From Schauerella fraxinea (GTDB lineage Bacteria; Pseudomonadota; Gammaproteobacteria; Burkholderiales; Burkholderiaceae_B), in contig JAVDKK010000001.1 in the NCBI GenBank assembly GCA_030849945.1, positions 1,178,001 through 1,242,000 on the forward strand: a stretch of 64,000 nt of DNA, in the 5' to 3' direction. A program made the position numbers and the translations under genes. Below the pieces are notes generated by a model that saw nothing but the letters and a program-made list of their open reading frames with translations, had not been told where the DNA came from and searched no databases. Of the stretch, positions 19,449-27,310 are shown one piece after another (position 1 is the first letter of the stretch; every line of letters starts with the position of its first letter).

Positions 19449-19765
19449 ATGTACGTATTTTTGAGAACCCATCGCTTCATCGATTGGCTTTCGACGCTGC
19501 GGGATGCAAGCGCCAAGGTTGCGATTACGCGTCGAATCGACGGGCTCTGAAAGGTAATTTCGGCGATGTCGCGTCCCTTGCAGGAGGGCTGAGCGAGATG
19601 CGCATACACACTGGTCCCGGCTATCGCGTTTATTTCGCCAAACGAGATTCAACAGTCTACCTACTGCTGGCGGGCGGCACCAAAAGTGGTCAACAACGCG
19701 ATATCGATACTGCGCGCGTGCTCTGGCGGCAGATTCAGACGAGAGAAAACTATGACGAAAACTAA
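19449..19765 (+). pseudogene. RelE/HigB-family toxin gene broken by a one-base frameshift
   Basis: From ATG 19449 the frame reads MYVFLRTHRFIDWL, then TRRIDG, then stops at 19548-19550. The +1 frame then carries the rest of the toxin, LKGNFGDVASLAGG, MRIHTGPGYRVYF and LLLAGGTKSGQQRDI, up to TAA at 19763-19765. Intact toxins of this phage-derived Gp49/HigB type read RIDR-x-x-x-GNFGD across the junction, so a single lost base near 19545 explains the break. The 3' end overlaps the antitoxin start by 14 bases. The toxin is presumably inactive unless frameshifting restores it or the base is a sequencing error. Confidence 0.8.
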
Positions 19766-20087
19766 AGCAAAAGCGGAATCACCTGTGATCCTGTCATCCG
19801 ACGTGACGCTTGCGCCTTGGGATGCTGCAGAAGTGCTGACGGACGATGAGACCATTGCGCTTTATTTGTCGTCTGCAGCAAGCGAAGCGGATCCAGATGT
19901 GTTTCTGAATGCTCTGGCTACTGTTGCGCGGGCGAGAGGAATGACCGAGATTGCACGTAAAACGGGACTCGGGCGTCAAGGCCTTTATAGGGCCCTGGCG
20001 CCCGGTGCCAATCCGCACTATCGCACCGTACGTAAGGTGCTGGATGCCATCGGCGTTCCTTTTTTCACACCGTCGCGATCGGCGTGA
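19752..20087 (+). CDS. HigA-like addiction-module antitoxin
   Basis: A 111-residue protein of the downstream-partner family of Gp49-like toxins. A flexible N-terminal toxin-binding segment precedes a helix-turn-helix with TEIARKTGLGRQGLYRAL and the ending VLDAIGVPFF. It would neutralise the toxin and repress the operon. The frame is intact although the toxin gene upstream is frameshifted. Its 3' end overlaps the convergent cyclase gene by 23 bases. Confidence 0.88.
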   Translation: MTKTKAKAESPVILSSDVTLAPWDAAEVLTDDETIALYLSSAASEADPDVFLNALATVARARGMTEIARKTGLGRQGLYRALAPGANPHYRTVRKVLDAIGVPFFTPSRSA

Positions 20088-21105
20088 CCGGTGAGCCGAT
20101 CGCGTGCGGCAAGCGCAGCGGCGGGGCGGTCAACATGAAGCGATGACGGCCATTGGCATGGAGCCAGTCGGCCAGGTCACCCAGATACCAGAGTTCGGCC
20201 AAGGGCAGCCCAAGCTTGAACAGGCAGTGATGATGCAGCGGCAGCATCGCACGCGGACCTGTGCGCTCGCGTGCCGGAAACGCCTCAACCGCATAGTTGT
20301 CGGCGCAGATGGCAGCGATGCCGCTATCCGTGATCCAGTCGAGCAGACCCGTATCCGTGCCGTCGAGCGCCGCGCCGTAGCTGTGCAGCACCGCCGCGTC
20401 AGGCTCGCCATTCATCTCGACCACGGCTTCGGCAAAGCCGGTGCGCAGCACCAGCATGTCGCCCGGTTCGATCTCGATGCCCTCGGCGTCCAGCACCTGC
20501 TGGATATGCGACAGACCGATCAGCGTGCGGCCCGTGCCGAAATGGCGCTTGAGATCCAGCAGCACCCCGCGGCCCTGCATGCCGTGCTGCGCAAGATTCT
20601 CGATGCCCAGTTTGCGCGCGGCCGACGGGCCTTTGGCTTCGCCGTGGCAACTGCAATCGTCGCCGTCCGCAGGGCCGGTGATGTGCTCGCCGGCGCGATA
20701 GCCGTTGTAGTACACGCGTTCGGCCACACCGTCGCCGTCGGCGTCGAAGAGCGCGCCCACATGCGCGAGGGCATCCCACTGGGTGGAGTACTGCATCGAG
20801 AGCAGCACCTGATCGTCGCTCAACACATCCAGAGCATCCGGATTGACGCGCTGAAGCGGGAAGTTGAGATAGGGCGTGCCTTCCAGGCGCGTCGGGCTGA
20901 GCTGCGGCGGATGGCGACGCGGGTTCATGACATTGCCGCCAGGTAGATCGAGCGGCAGCGACAGGCAGAACGTTTTGCCTGTGAGGATTTCGCGCGCGCC
21001 TTTGAGGACCTGTGCTTCAGTCAGCAGATTGACGCGGCCCAGTTGGTCGTCGGGACCGAAGTCGCCCCAGTTCGATCCATCAGGTCGTTGCGTGTAGCGT
21101 GCCAC
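20065..21105 (-). CDS. Cyclase-family (kynurenine-formamidase-like) metal-dependent hydrolase
   Basis: A 346-residue protein of the cyclase family, which includes kynurenine formamidase and polyketide-type cyclases. Visible features are the start NWGDFGPDDQLGRVNLLT and the metal-site region QWDALAHVG. It also has GVLLDLKRHFG and the late LPLHHHCLFKLGLPLAE. The start is GTG 21105, supported by AAGGAGTAA seven bases before it; this Shine-Dalgarno contains the stop of pcaD, so the gene is the last of the pcaI to pcaD operon. Its reaction in this pathway is unknown; hydrolysis of a lactone or enol intermediate is conceivable. Confidence 0.85.
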   Translation of the reverse strand: MARYTQRPDGSNWGDFGPDDQLGRVNLLTEAQVLKGAREILTGKTFCLSLPLDLPGGNVMNPRRHPPQLSPTRLEGTPYLNFPLQRVNPDALDVLSDDQVLLSMQYSTQWDALAHVGALFDADGDGVAERVYYNGYRAGEHITGPADGDDCSCHGEAKGPSAARKLGIENLAQHGMQGRGVLLDLKRHFGTGRTLIGLSHIQQVLDAEGIEIEPGDMLVLRTGFAEAVVEMNGEPDAAVLHSYGAALDGTDTGLLDWITDSGIAAICADNYAVEAFPARERTGPRAMLPLHHHCLFKLGLPLAELWYLGDLADWLHANGRHRFMLTAPPLRLPHAIGSPVTPIATV

Positions 21106-21108
21106 GGC

Positions 21109-21891
21109 TTACTCCTTGAGCAGAAACGCGACGACCGTGCGGTTGAACTCGTCCGCTGCTTCCCAGTTCGACAAGTGGGAGGCGTCGAACTCGACATACG
21201 CCGAACCGGCAATCGCTTGATGAATGGCTTGTCCTTCGGCCGGTGTGGCGGCAACGTCGTGTGTTCCAGCGATCACGAGCGTGGGGGCCACGATGTCGCT
21301 CATCTGGGCACGCAGGTCGGCATCGCGCAGCGCTGCACAGTTGCCGATATAACCGGTGTCGTTGGTGCGGCGCAGGATGTCGATGAGCACTTGCGTGAGG
21401 CCCGGTTCGCGCGTGCGAAATGCCGGGGTGAGCCAGCGATCGACGATACCAGTGGCCATATTGGTCAGCCCCGTTTGCCGCACGGTGTCGATACGCGTCT
21501 GCCAGCTCGTTTCGGTTCCCAGTCGCGCGCCGGTGTTGCACAAGACGAGTTTGCCGACGCGATCGGGGTGCGCGAGTGCGAGCGCCAGTCCTGTGGTCCC
21601 GCCCATGGAGAGGCCGCAGAAGTGCGCGCGGGGGATGTCGAGCGTGTTGAGCAGCTCGACCACATCGCCGCTCAACTGATCGAAGGTGTACTCACCTTCC
21701 GGCACGCTGGAGGCGCCGTGACCGCGGGTGTCGTAGCGCAGCACGCGAAAGTGCTGCGTGAGCGCGGGAATTTGTCGCGCCCACATATCGGCCGACGTGC
21801 CGAGCGAGTTGGACAGCACGACGACGGGGGCGTCCTCGGGTCCATCGATGACGTAGTAAAGACGAGTCTGGCTAAGGTCGGCGTAAGGCAT
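21109..21891 (-). CDS. pcaD: 3-oxoadipate enol-lactonase
   Basis: A 260-residue alpha/beta hydrolase that opens 3-oxoadipate enol-lactone to 3-oxoadipate. Visible are the oxyanion region LSNSLGTSADMW, YDTRGHGAS, the nucleophile elbow GLSMGG with Ser95, an acid in AGTHDVA and a catalytic His in FDASHLSN. These spacings and the SNSLGT start are characteristic of PcaD. Its neighbours in the operon, muconolactone isomerase and the 3-oxoadipate CoA-transferase, supply its substrate and consume its product. Confidence 0.93.
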   Translation of the reverse strand: MPYADLSQTRLYYVIDGPEDAPVVVLSNSLGTSADMWARQIPALTQHFRVLRYDTRGHGASSVPEGEYTFDQLSGDVVELLNTLDIPRAHFCGLSMGGTTGLALALAHPDRVGKLVLCNTGARLGTETSWQTRIDTVRQTGLTNMATGIVDRWLTPAFRTREPGLTQVLIDILRRTNDTGYIGNCAALRDADLRAQMSDIVAPTLVIAGTHDVAATPAEGQAIHQAIAGSAYVEFDASHLSNWEAADEFNRTVVAFLLKE

Positions 21892-21913
21892 GGTGGGCGC
21901 TGTCGTAGAGGGA

Positions 21914-22210
21914 TTAAAGAAAGTTCTTGCCGTCGAGATAGGCTTTGCGCCAACGCGTGATGTTCACGCGCTCGAACAGGTCGACGGCGGTGAAGGGATC
22001 TTCTGCGATCAGCGCTTCGGCTTCGGCGCGTGTGTCCACATCGACGATGTAGATGCCGCCGCCGAGATCCGTGCCGTCATCGGCGAGCTTGGCGCCGCAC
22101 GCCAGCAGCTTGGCCTTGTTGCGTTCCAGAAACTCGAGATGGGCCGCGCGAGCACCTTTGCGGACATCCTGATGATCGGGCTTGTCGAACGTTTCGATCA
22201 GATAAGGCAT
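21914..22210 (-). CDS. YciI-like protein
   Basis: A 98-residue single-domain protein with the YciI ferredoxin-like alpha+beta fold. HLEFLERNKAKLLACGAKL is followed by GGIYIVDVDTRAEAEALI and then EDPFTAVDLFERVNITRW, the family's conserved end. YciI shares its dimeric barrel fold with muconolactone isomerase, whose gene is directly upstream in this operon. A role as an accessory isomerase or dehalogenase of lactone intermediates is possible but unproven. Confidence 0.85.
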   Translation of the reverse strand: MPYLIETFDKPDHQDVRKGARAAHLEFLERNKAKLLACGAKLADDGTDLGGGIYIVDVDTRAEAEALIAEDPFTAVDLFERVNITRWRKAYLDGKNFL

Positions 22211-22228
22211 GGTGAGCGTCCTGGGAAA

Positions 22229-22504
22229 TCAGATGGCGGAAGGGTGACGGGCAAGCGCCGTGACCTTCACATCCATATAAGGGAACAGCGGCAGCGACGA
22301 CAGCAACTGATGCAGTGCATCGTTGCTGTCGACATCGAAAATGCTGACGTTTGCATAGCGGCCCACGACGCGCCACAGGCTCACCCATTGGCCATCCTGT
22401 TGCAGCTTCTGGGCCAGGGCTTTTTCATCGGCCTTGAGTTTGTCGGCTTGCGCCGCGGGCATGTCCACCGGCAGATTGACCTGCATTTCAACCATGAAAA
22501 TCAT
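22229..22504 (-). CDS. catC: Muconolactone delta-isomerase
   Basis: A 91-residue enzyme converting muconolactone to 3-oxoadipate enol-lactone in the catechol branch. It matches the family over its whole length: MIFMVEMQVNLP, KADEKALAQKLQQDG, WRVVGRYANVSIFDV and LLSSLPLFPYMDVKVT. ATG 22504 is the only start giving the family N-terminus. The catA and catB genes are not in the window, so muconolactone must be produced by enzymes encoded elsewhere. Confidence 0.95.
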   Translation of the reverse strand: MIFMVEMQVNLPVDMPAAQADKLKADEKALAQKLQQDGQWVSLWRVVGRYANVSIFDVDSNDALHQLLSSLPLFPYMDVKVTALARHPSAI

Positions 22505-22545
22505 TGTGTGTTCCTCAGTATCGAACCGTTGGCGGTCCGTTGTGA

Positions 22546-23190
22546 TTACGCGGCAAACTGCAGCGGCAGACCGGTCAAGCGCTCGAGCTCGGCACGCGTC
22601 ATGTCGCCAAACATCTCGGTGACGGTGATGCCTTTGGCGTCGATGTCGAACACGGCCACGTCGGTGTACAGGCGCGACACGCAAGCCACGCCGGTCAGCG
22701 GGTAGGTGCATTGTTCGACGAGTTTGCTCGCGCCTTCGCGTGTCAACAGATCCATCATCACAAAGACTTGCTTGGCGCCGATCGCCAGGTCCATGGCGCC
22801 GCCCACGGCGGGGATCGCATCTGGCGCGCCGGTGTGCCAGTTGGCGAGATCACCCGTCTTGGACACTTGAAAGGCACCCAGCACGCAGATGTCGAGGTGG
22901 CCGCCACGCATCATGCCGAATGAATCGGCGTGATGGAAGTAAGCGGCGCCGGGCAGTTCGGTGACCGGCTGCTTGCCGGCGTTGATCATGTCGTAATCTT
23001 CCTGGCCCTTCTCGGGCGCCGGGCCCATGCCCAGCATGCCGTTTTCGGTGTGCAGGATGATTTCCCGACCGGCCGGCAGGTGATTGGCCACGAGCGTGGG
23101 CAAGCCGATGCCGAGGTTGACGACGTCGCCTTCCTTGATGTCTTGGGCCACGCGGGCGGCCATCTGATCGCGATTCAAACGAGTGGTCAT
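22546..23190 (-). CDS. pcaJ: 3-oxoadipate CoA-transferase, subunit B
   Basis: A 214-residue beta subunit of the succinyl-CoA:3-oxoadipate CoA-transferase. The catalytic glutamate lies in HTENGMLGMGP, the family I SENG-type motif. GDVVNLGIGLPTLVA and GGAMDLAIGAKQVFV are further signatures. Its ATG overlaps the stop of pcaI by four bases. With subunit A it activates 3-oxoadipate to its CoA thioester ready for thiolysis to succinyl-CoA and acetyl-CoA; the thiolase pcaF is not in the window. Confidence 0.93.
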   Translation of the reverse strand: MTTRLNRDQMAARVAQDIKEGDVVNLGIGLPTLVANHLPAGREIILHTENGMLGMGPAPEKGQEDYDMINAGKQPVTELPGAAYFHHADSFGMMRGGHLDICVLGAFQVSKTGDLANWHTGAPDAIPAVGGAMDLAIGAKQVFVMMDLLTREGASKLVEQCTYPLTGVACVSRLYTDVAVFDIDAKGITVTEMFGDMTRAELERLTGLPLQFAA

Positions 23191-23873
23191 GCTGCCTCCT
23201 TGGCCGCCGCCGGAGCGATGGCGACGACGCGTTGGACGAAAATGCCTTGGGTGGCGACGGCTTCGGGATCGAGCGCTCCCAGTTCGACGACTTCGCGTAC
23301 TTGAGCCACGGCTACACGGGCGGCGCTGGCCATGATGGGGCCGAAGTTGCGCGCGGTTTTGCGATACACCAGATTACCCCAGCGATCGCCGCGATCGGCT
23401 TTGATCAGTGCGTAATCGGCATGCAGGGGGTATTCGAGCACATAGCCGCGGCCATCGATCTCGCGGGTCTCACGGCCTTCGGCCAGCGGCGTGCCGTAGC
23501 CCGTGGGCGTGAAGAAAGCCCCAATGCCCGCGCCGGCGGCGCGGATGCGTTCGGCCAGATTGCCTTGCGGTACCAATTCGAGTTCGAGTTTGCCGCTGCG
23601 ATACAGGCCATCGAAAATCTGCGAATCGGCCTGACGCGGAAACGAGCACACGATCTTGCGCACGCGGCCGGCGCCCAGCAGCGCGGCCAGACCGGTGGTG
23701 CCGTTGCCGGCGTTGTTGTTGACGATGACGAGATCGCGCGCGCCTTGTGCGAGCAGGGCGTCGATCAATTCGATCGGCTGACCGGCCGGACCGAACCCGC
23801 CGATCATGACGGTGGCGCCATCGGGAATGTCTGCCACGGCCTCGGCCGCGCTATCTAGGATCTTGGAAATCAT
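23187..23873 (-). CDS. pcaI: 3-oxoadipate CoA-transferase, subunit A
   Basis: A 228-residue alpha subunit of the same CoA-transferase. The N-terminal glycine loop VMIGGFGPAGQPIELIDALL and the later NAGNGTTGLAALL and PTGYGTPLAEG segments are typical of this subunit. It is the first gene of the minus-strand operon pcaI-pcaJ-catC-yciI-pcaD-cyclase, which faces the divergent IclR regulator across an 87-base spacer holding an inverted repeat. Confidence 0.93.
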   Translation of the reverse strand: MISKILDSAAEAVADIPDGATVMIGGFGPAGQPIELIDALLAQGARDLVIVNNNAGNGTTGLAALLGAGRVRKIVCSFPRQADSQIFDGLYRSGKLELELVPQGNLAERIRAAGAGIGAFFTPTGYGTPLAEGRETREIDGRGYVLEYPLHADYALIKADRGDRWGNLVYRKTARNFGPIMASAARVAVAQVREVVELGALDPEAVATQGIFVQRVVAIAPAAAKEAA

Positions 23874-23904
23874 GGATCTTCAGTGTTCCTGGGCTATGCC
23901 ATAA

Positions 23905-23921
23905 TGTTCGCTATAAGAACA
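23905..23921. promoter_or_regulatory. Candidate IclR operator between pcaI and its regulator
   Basis: TGTTC and GAACA form perfect 5-bp half-sites separated by seven bases, in the middle of the 87-base divergent spacer. This is where PcaR/PcaU-type IclR proteins bind to control both directions. Only the symmetry and location are observed. Confidence 0.5.
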
Positions 23922-23960
23922 AAACGTCTTTAGGCGAACGAAGTGAACAAGGGGGACAAC

Positions 23961-24899
23961 ATGTCCGAAAAACTGCAAAAACCGAAAAAGAACATACGAC
24001 CGGGCAATGCCGGGAGCGCGCCCGCGCGCGGGGTGCCAGGCAAGGCTGTTGTTGCTCAATCCACCGCTCGATCCGCTCATGACGTTAACGACGGCGCCGT
24101 CCAGCCGGGTACCGAGGCCACGCCGAGCGAACGCCAGGCCCCCGGCGACGGCTATGTGCAATCGTTTGCGCGTGGGCTTGCCGTGATTCGTGCGTTCGGC
24201 CCCGAGCACAGCAGCATGACGCTGAGCGCCGTGGCGGATCGCACCGGATTGACCCGCGCCGGTGCGCGCCGCATTCTGCTCACGCTGGTGCATCTGGGTT
24301 ACGTCACCCACGATGGGCGCTTGTTCACCCTCACGCCGCGCATCCTCGAATTGGGCTACGCGTATCTGTCTGCCACACCATTGTGGAATCTGGCCCTGCC
24401 GTACATGGAGCAGGTGGCCGAAACCACGCGCGAGTCGTGTTCGGTGTCGGTGCTGGAAGGCACCGATGTCGTTTATATCTTGCGCCTGGCCACGCACAAA
24501 GTGATGTCCATCAATCTGGCAGTGGGCAGCCGGTTGCCGGCATGGGCCACGTCGATGGGACGGGTGCTGCTTGCCAGCCTGTCCGAGCAGGAACTCGACG
24601 ACCTGCTCTCGCGCAGCGACATCCGGGCCTATACGCCCGCCACGATCACCGACCGCGCTGCGCTCAAGAAGCACATCGCATTGGCGGGTACGCGTGGTTA
24701 TGCCTGCGTCACGAAAGAACTCGAACCCGGTCTGCAATCTGTGGCCGTACCCATCATCGATCGCAGCGGTCGCGCGATCGCGGCGATGAACATCAGCACG
24801 CATGCCAGCCGCTATACCCGTGCCGAGATGCTGCGCGTGTTCCTGCCGCCGTTGACCCACGCGGCCGAGCACATCAACGCCGCGCTCGCGCGGCGTTAG
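23961..24899 (+). CDS. IclR-family regulator of the beta-ketoadipate operon (PcaR-like)
   Basis: A 312-residue regulator. After a Lys/Pro/Ala-rich N-terminal extension of about 55 residues comes the IclR winged helix (LSAVADRTGLTRAGARRILL), then the effector domain with MEQVAETTRESCSVSVLEG and ASMGRVLLASL-like blocks. The GLTRAGARRILLTL segment is typical of the PcaR/PcaU/PobR group that senses protocatechuate, beta-ketoadipate or related acids. It is divergent from pcaI. ATG 23961 is preceded by AGGGGGA; a GTG at 23943 would add six residues. Confidence 0.9.
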   Translation: MSEKLQKPKKNIRPGNAGSAPARGVPGKAVVAQSTARSAHDVNDGAVQPGTEATPSERQAPGDGYVQSFARGLAVIRAFGPEHSSMTLSAVADRTGLTRAGARRILLTLVHLGYVTHDGRLFTLTPRILELGYAYLSATPLWNLALPYMEQVAETTRESCSVSVLEGTDVVYILRLATHKVMSINLAVGSRLPAWATSMGRVLLASLSEQELDDLLSRSDIRAYTPATITDRAALKKHIALAGTRGYACVTKELEPGLQSVAVPIIDRSGRAIAAMNISTHASRYTRAEMLRVFLPPLTHAAEHINAALARR

Positions 24900-24934
24900 C
24901 GCGCTGGAAGGCAACGTCGATTGCAACGACCGTG

Positions 24935-24951
24935 ACGCACATGATGTGCGT
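24935..24951. other. Inverted repeat ACGCACAT-G-ATGTGCGT
   Basis: Two perfect 8-bp arms are separated by one base in the 116-base spacer between the convergent IclR and SDR genes. There is no T-run on either side, so it is not a typical intrinsic terminator. The surrounding spacer also contains several GCAACGAC-like short repeats. Confidence 0.4.
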
Positions 24952-25015
24952 TGCGTCGACCGCAACGACAGCGAGGCGCCTGACATCCGTTGCGTGGCAG
25001 GCCAGAGCGTCATGA

Positions 25016-25741
25016 TCAAACCGGCGCCACGCCCAGGGTGGTGCCACCGCAGACGTAAAGCGTCTGGCCGGTAACGAAGCCGTTGTCGGGCGAGAGAAAG
25101 AAGAGGGCCGCGCGCGCCACATCTTCCGGCGTGCCCAGGCGCTTGACCACGATGCTGTTGATGATGGCCTGGGTGCGCGGCGCGCCTTCTGGATTGCTGC
25201 GCGTAAACAGCTCGGTGGCGATCGGGCCCGGTGCGACAGCATTGACGGTAATGCCATCGCCGCCGAGTTCCATGGCTAACGTGCGCGTCATGCCGATCAT
25301 GCCGGCCTTGGTGGCCGAGTAGACGGTGCGCTCGGGCTTGCCCAGGGCGGCGCGCGAGGCCATGTTGACGATGCGCCCGAAGCCTGCCCGGCGCATGGCC
25401 GGCAGCGCGGCCTGCACCAGAATCATGCTGGCGCGCAGATGCAGTCCAACCACGAAATCCAGATCAGCCAGGGAGGCATCGTCAATCGTGGCGGGGCGCG
25501 TGGCCCCCGCGTTGTTGACCACGCCCACAATGTCGTAGCGCTCGGCAATCTCGCGCGCCACGCGCTGGGTTTGGTCGGCATCGGTGAGATCGGCGGTCAT
25601 ATCGATCACGCCGGGAATAGGTGTGGCAGGCGGACGGATATCGATATTGACGACCCGCAACCCCTGCGCCACCAGGCCGCGCGAGATGGCGGCACCGATG
25701 CCGCCGGAAGCACCCGTCACGATATAGATCTGTTCTTTCAC
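25016..25741 (-). CDS. Short-chain dehydrogenase/reductase (FabG-like)
   Basis: A 241-residue classical SDR. The N-terminal cofactor loop is TGASGGIG, the fold motif NNAG is in VVNNAGATRP, and the catalytic Tyr/Lys are in VYSATKAG with the serine in MASRAALG. PGPIATELF follows as in FabG/BDH-type enzymes. The aspartate after strand 2 (VNIDIRPP) favours NAD(H). It probably oxidises or reduces a hydroxyacyl or hydroxyacid substrate related to the neighbouring fatty acid permease and 3-hydroxyacyl-CoA dehydrogenase. Confidence 0.88.
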   Translation of the reverse strand: MKEQIYIVTGASGGIGAAISRGLVAQGLRVVNIDIRPPATPIPGVIDMTADLTDADQTQRVAREIAERYDIVGVVNNAGATRPATIDDASLADLDFVVGLHLRASMILVQAALPAMRRAGFGRIVNMASRAALGKPERTVYSATKAGMIGMTRTLAMELGGDGITVNAVAPGPIATELFTRSNPEGAPRTQAIINSIVVKRLGTPEDVARAALFFLSPDNGFVTGQTLYVCGGTTLGVAPV

Positions 25742-25864
25742 GCTATGTTTCCTTCAGGTAGAACCTGCTGCATAGGGGTGGCGCATCGCACGGCGGGCGT
25801 GTCGTTCGCCCTGCGCGTGGGCGCCGGGCACCTCACGGCCTCCACCGCACCGTGCGCTGTTCGT

Positions 25865-27223
25865 TCACGCGGCCGGTGCGGGATGCACGCCCAAGTAGCC
25901 CCACAACAATACGGCGACGATGTAGATCACGCCCACCCACAGCATCATGATCACGGTGTAGCCCATCACGTCGCGCAACTTGAGCTTGGACAACGCCAAT
26001 GCCGGCAGGATCCAGAAGGGCTGCACCAGATCGTTCCAGGCATTGCCCAGCATCACCGCCATCGTCGTTTGATTGAGCGCGCTGCCCAGCGATTTGGCGG
26101 CGTCGATCATGAACGGGCCTTGAATCACCCAGTGACCGCCGGCCGACGGCGCGAAGAAGTTGATGACGTAGGAGCTCAGGAGGCCCCAGAACGGCAGGCT
26201 TTCCGGCGTGGCCACATTGACGAAGGCATGCGAGATCGTGTTGACCAGGCCCGAGGCCGCCATGATGGCCATGATGCCGGCGTAGAAGGGGTACTGCAGG
26301 ATGATGCCCGAGATGGTCTTGATGCCTTCGGTCAGGCGCGCCACGTAGGCGGCCGGTGTGCCGAGCAGAATGATGCCCAGAAACAGGATGATGAAGTTGA
26401 TCATGTTCAGGTCGAGCGACCCGCCTGTTTGAAAGTGCACGATGGCGTAGCCGATGCCCAAGAGCCCGATCAGGCCGCTCAGGATACGGCTGTTGTTCAG
26501 GCGCGAAGCCAGTGTGTTCTCGTTTTCCGTGTCGCCTGCCATCGCAGCCGATTTCTCGGTCTTGTCGATGTTGGGATCCACCTCGATCACTTTCTCACCC
26601 GCTTTGGGGTGCAGCCAGGCATTGAGCAACGGCAGCGTGACCAGCACCACCAGCGACGTAATCAACATCGGTACGGAAAAGATGGTTTCCGACAGCGGGA
26701 TGGTGCCCATCTGCTTGGCCAAGGGATGATTGGCGGTGGAGACCAGCACCGGAATGCTTGCCGACAACCCCAGGCCGTACATCGTGAAGCCGCTGTAGGC
26801 GGCTGCGATGATGAGCGGGTAATGCACGCCTTTGATCTTGAGCGCCAGTTTCTTGGCGACGACGCCGCCGATCACCAGGCCGAAGCCCCAGTTCAGGTAG
26901 CTGCCCACGCTGCCGACCAATGTGGCGACAATGATGGCCATGTAGGGTGTGTGCACGCGCGCGACGATGCGGTTGAGCATGCGGTCGGTGAGCGGCGCGG
27001 TGGCGAGCACGTAACCCATCGCCAAAATGACGGCCATCTGGGTGGTGAACGCCAGCAGACTCCAGAAGCCGTCGCCCCAGGCCTTCGTCATCTCCATGAC
27101 GCCTTTGCCCTCGATCCCCACCGCCAGCAGCACGGTCAACAGGGTCAGGGCAATGGCGAAAACGAACGGGTCGGGAAGATACTTGCGCATCAGCTCGGTA
27201 AAGAACGCGGTGAGCTTACTCAT
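25865..27223 (-). CDS. atoE: Short-chain fatty acid transporter
   Basis: A 452-residue inner-membrane permease of the AtoE family with about a dozen hydrophobic segments. Family stretches include LPDPFVFAIALTLLT at the N-terminus, GSYLNWGFGLVIGG, FTMYGLGLSASIPVLV and the C-terminal FFAPSAGGHWVIQGPF. AtoE imports acetoacetate, butyrate and related short-chain acids. It lies between an SDR and a 3-hydroxyacyl-CoA dehydrogenase on the same strand, consistent with a short-chain fatty acid use group. Confidence 0.92.
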   Translation of the reverse strand: MSKLTAFFTELMRKYLPDPFVFAIALTLLTVLLAVGIEGKGVMEMTKAWGDGFWSLLAFTTQMAVILAMGYVLATAPLTDRMLNRIVARVHTPYMAIIVATLVGSVGSYLNWGFGLVIGGVVAKKLALKIKGVHYPLIIAAAYSGFTMYGLGLSASIPVLVSTANHPLAKQMGTIPLSETIFSVPMLITSLVVLVTLPLLNAWLHPKAGEKVIEVDPNIDKTEKSAAMAGDTENENTLASRLNNSRILSGLIGLLGIGYAIVHFQTGGSLDLNMINFIILFLGIILLGTPAAYVARLTEGIKTISGIILQYPFYAGIMAIMAASGLVNTISHAFVNVATPESLPFWGLLSSYVINFFAPSAGGHWVIQGPFMIDAAKSLGSALNQTTMAVMLGNAWNDLVQPFWILPALALSKLKLRDVMGYTVIMMLWVGVIYIVAVLLWGYLGVHPAPAA

Positions 27224-27270
27224 GATGGTTAACGCTGCCTCGAAATTATTGTAAGTGTGTCGGACGGTGG

Positions 27271-27304
27271 TTTTCCGGCGCGCACAGCAGTGCGTGCCGG
27301 AGAA
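27271..27304. other. 15-bp imperfect inverted repeat between hydroxyacyl-CoA dehydrogenase and atoE
   Basis: TTTTCCGGCGCGCAC faces GTGCGTGCCGGAGAA across an AGCA loop, with two mismatches. It lies in the 87-base spacer of two same-strand genes and has no T-run on the transcribed side, so it looks more like an mRNA-stabilising or partial attenuating hairpin than a full terminator. Confidence 0.45.
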
Positions 27305-27310
27305 CGGAAA

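Noticed and set aside
19530..19560. Programmed frameshift in the toxin gene
   Set aside because: The junction GGGCTCTGAAAGG has no clear slippery heptamer or downstream pseudoknot, so a plain one-base loss is the simpler reading. It is left as an open check in the findings.
25439..27232. Long open frame antisense to atoE and part of the SDR gene
   Set aside because: It is His/Gln/Arg-rich, spans two well-supported genes and has no domain.
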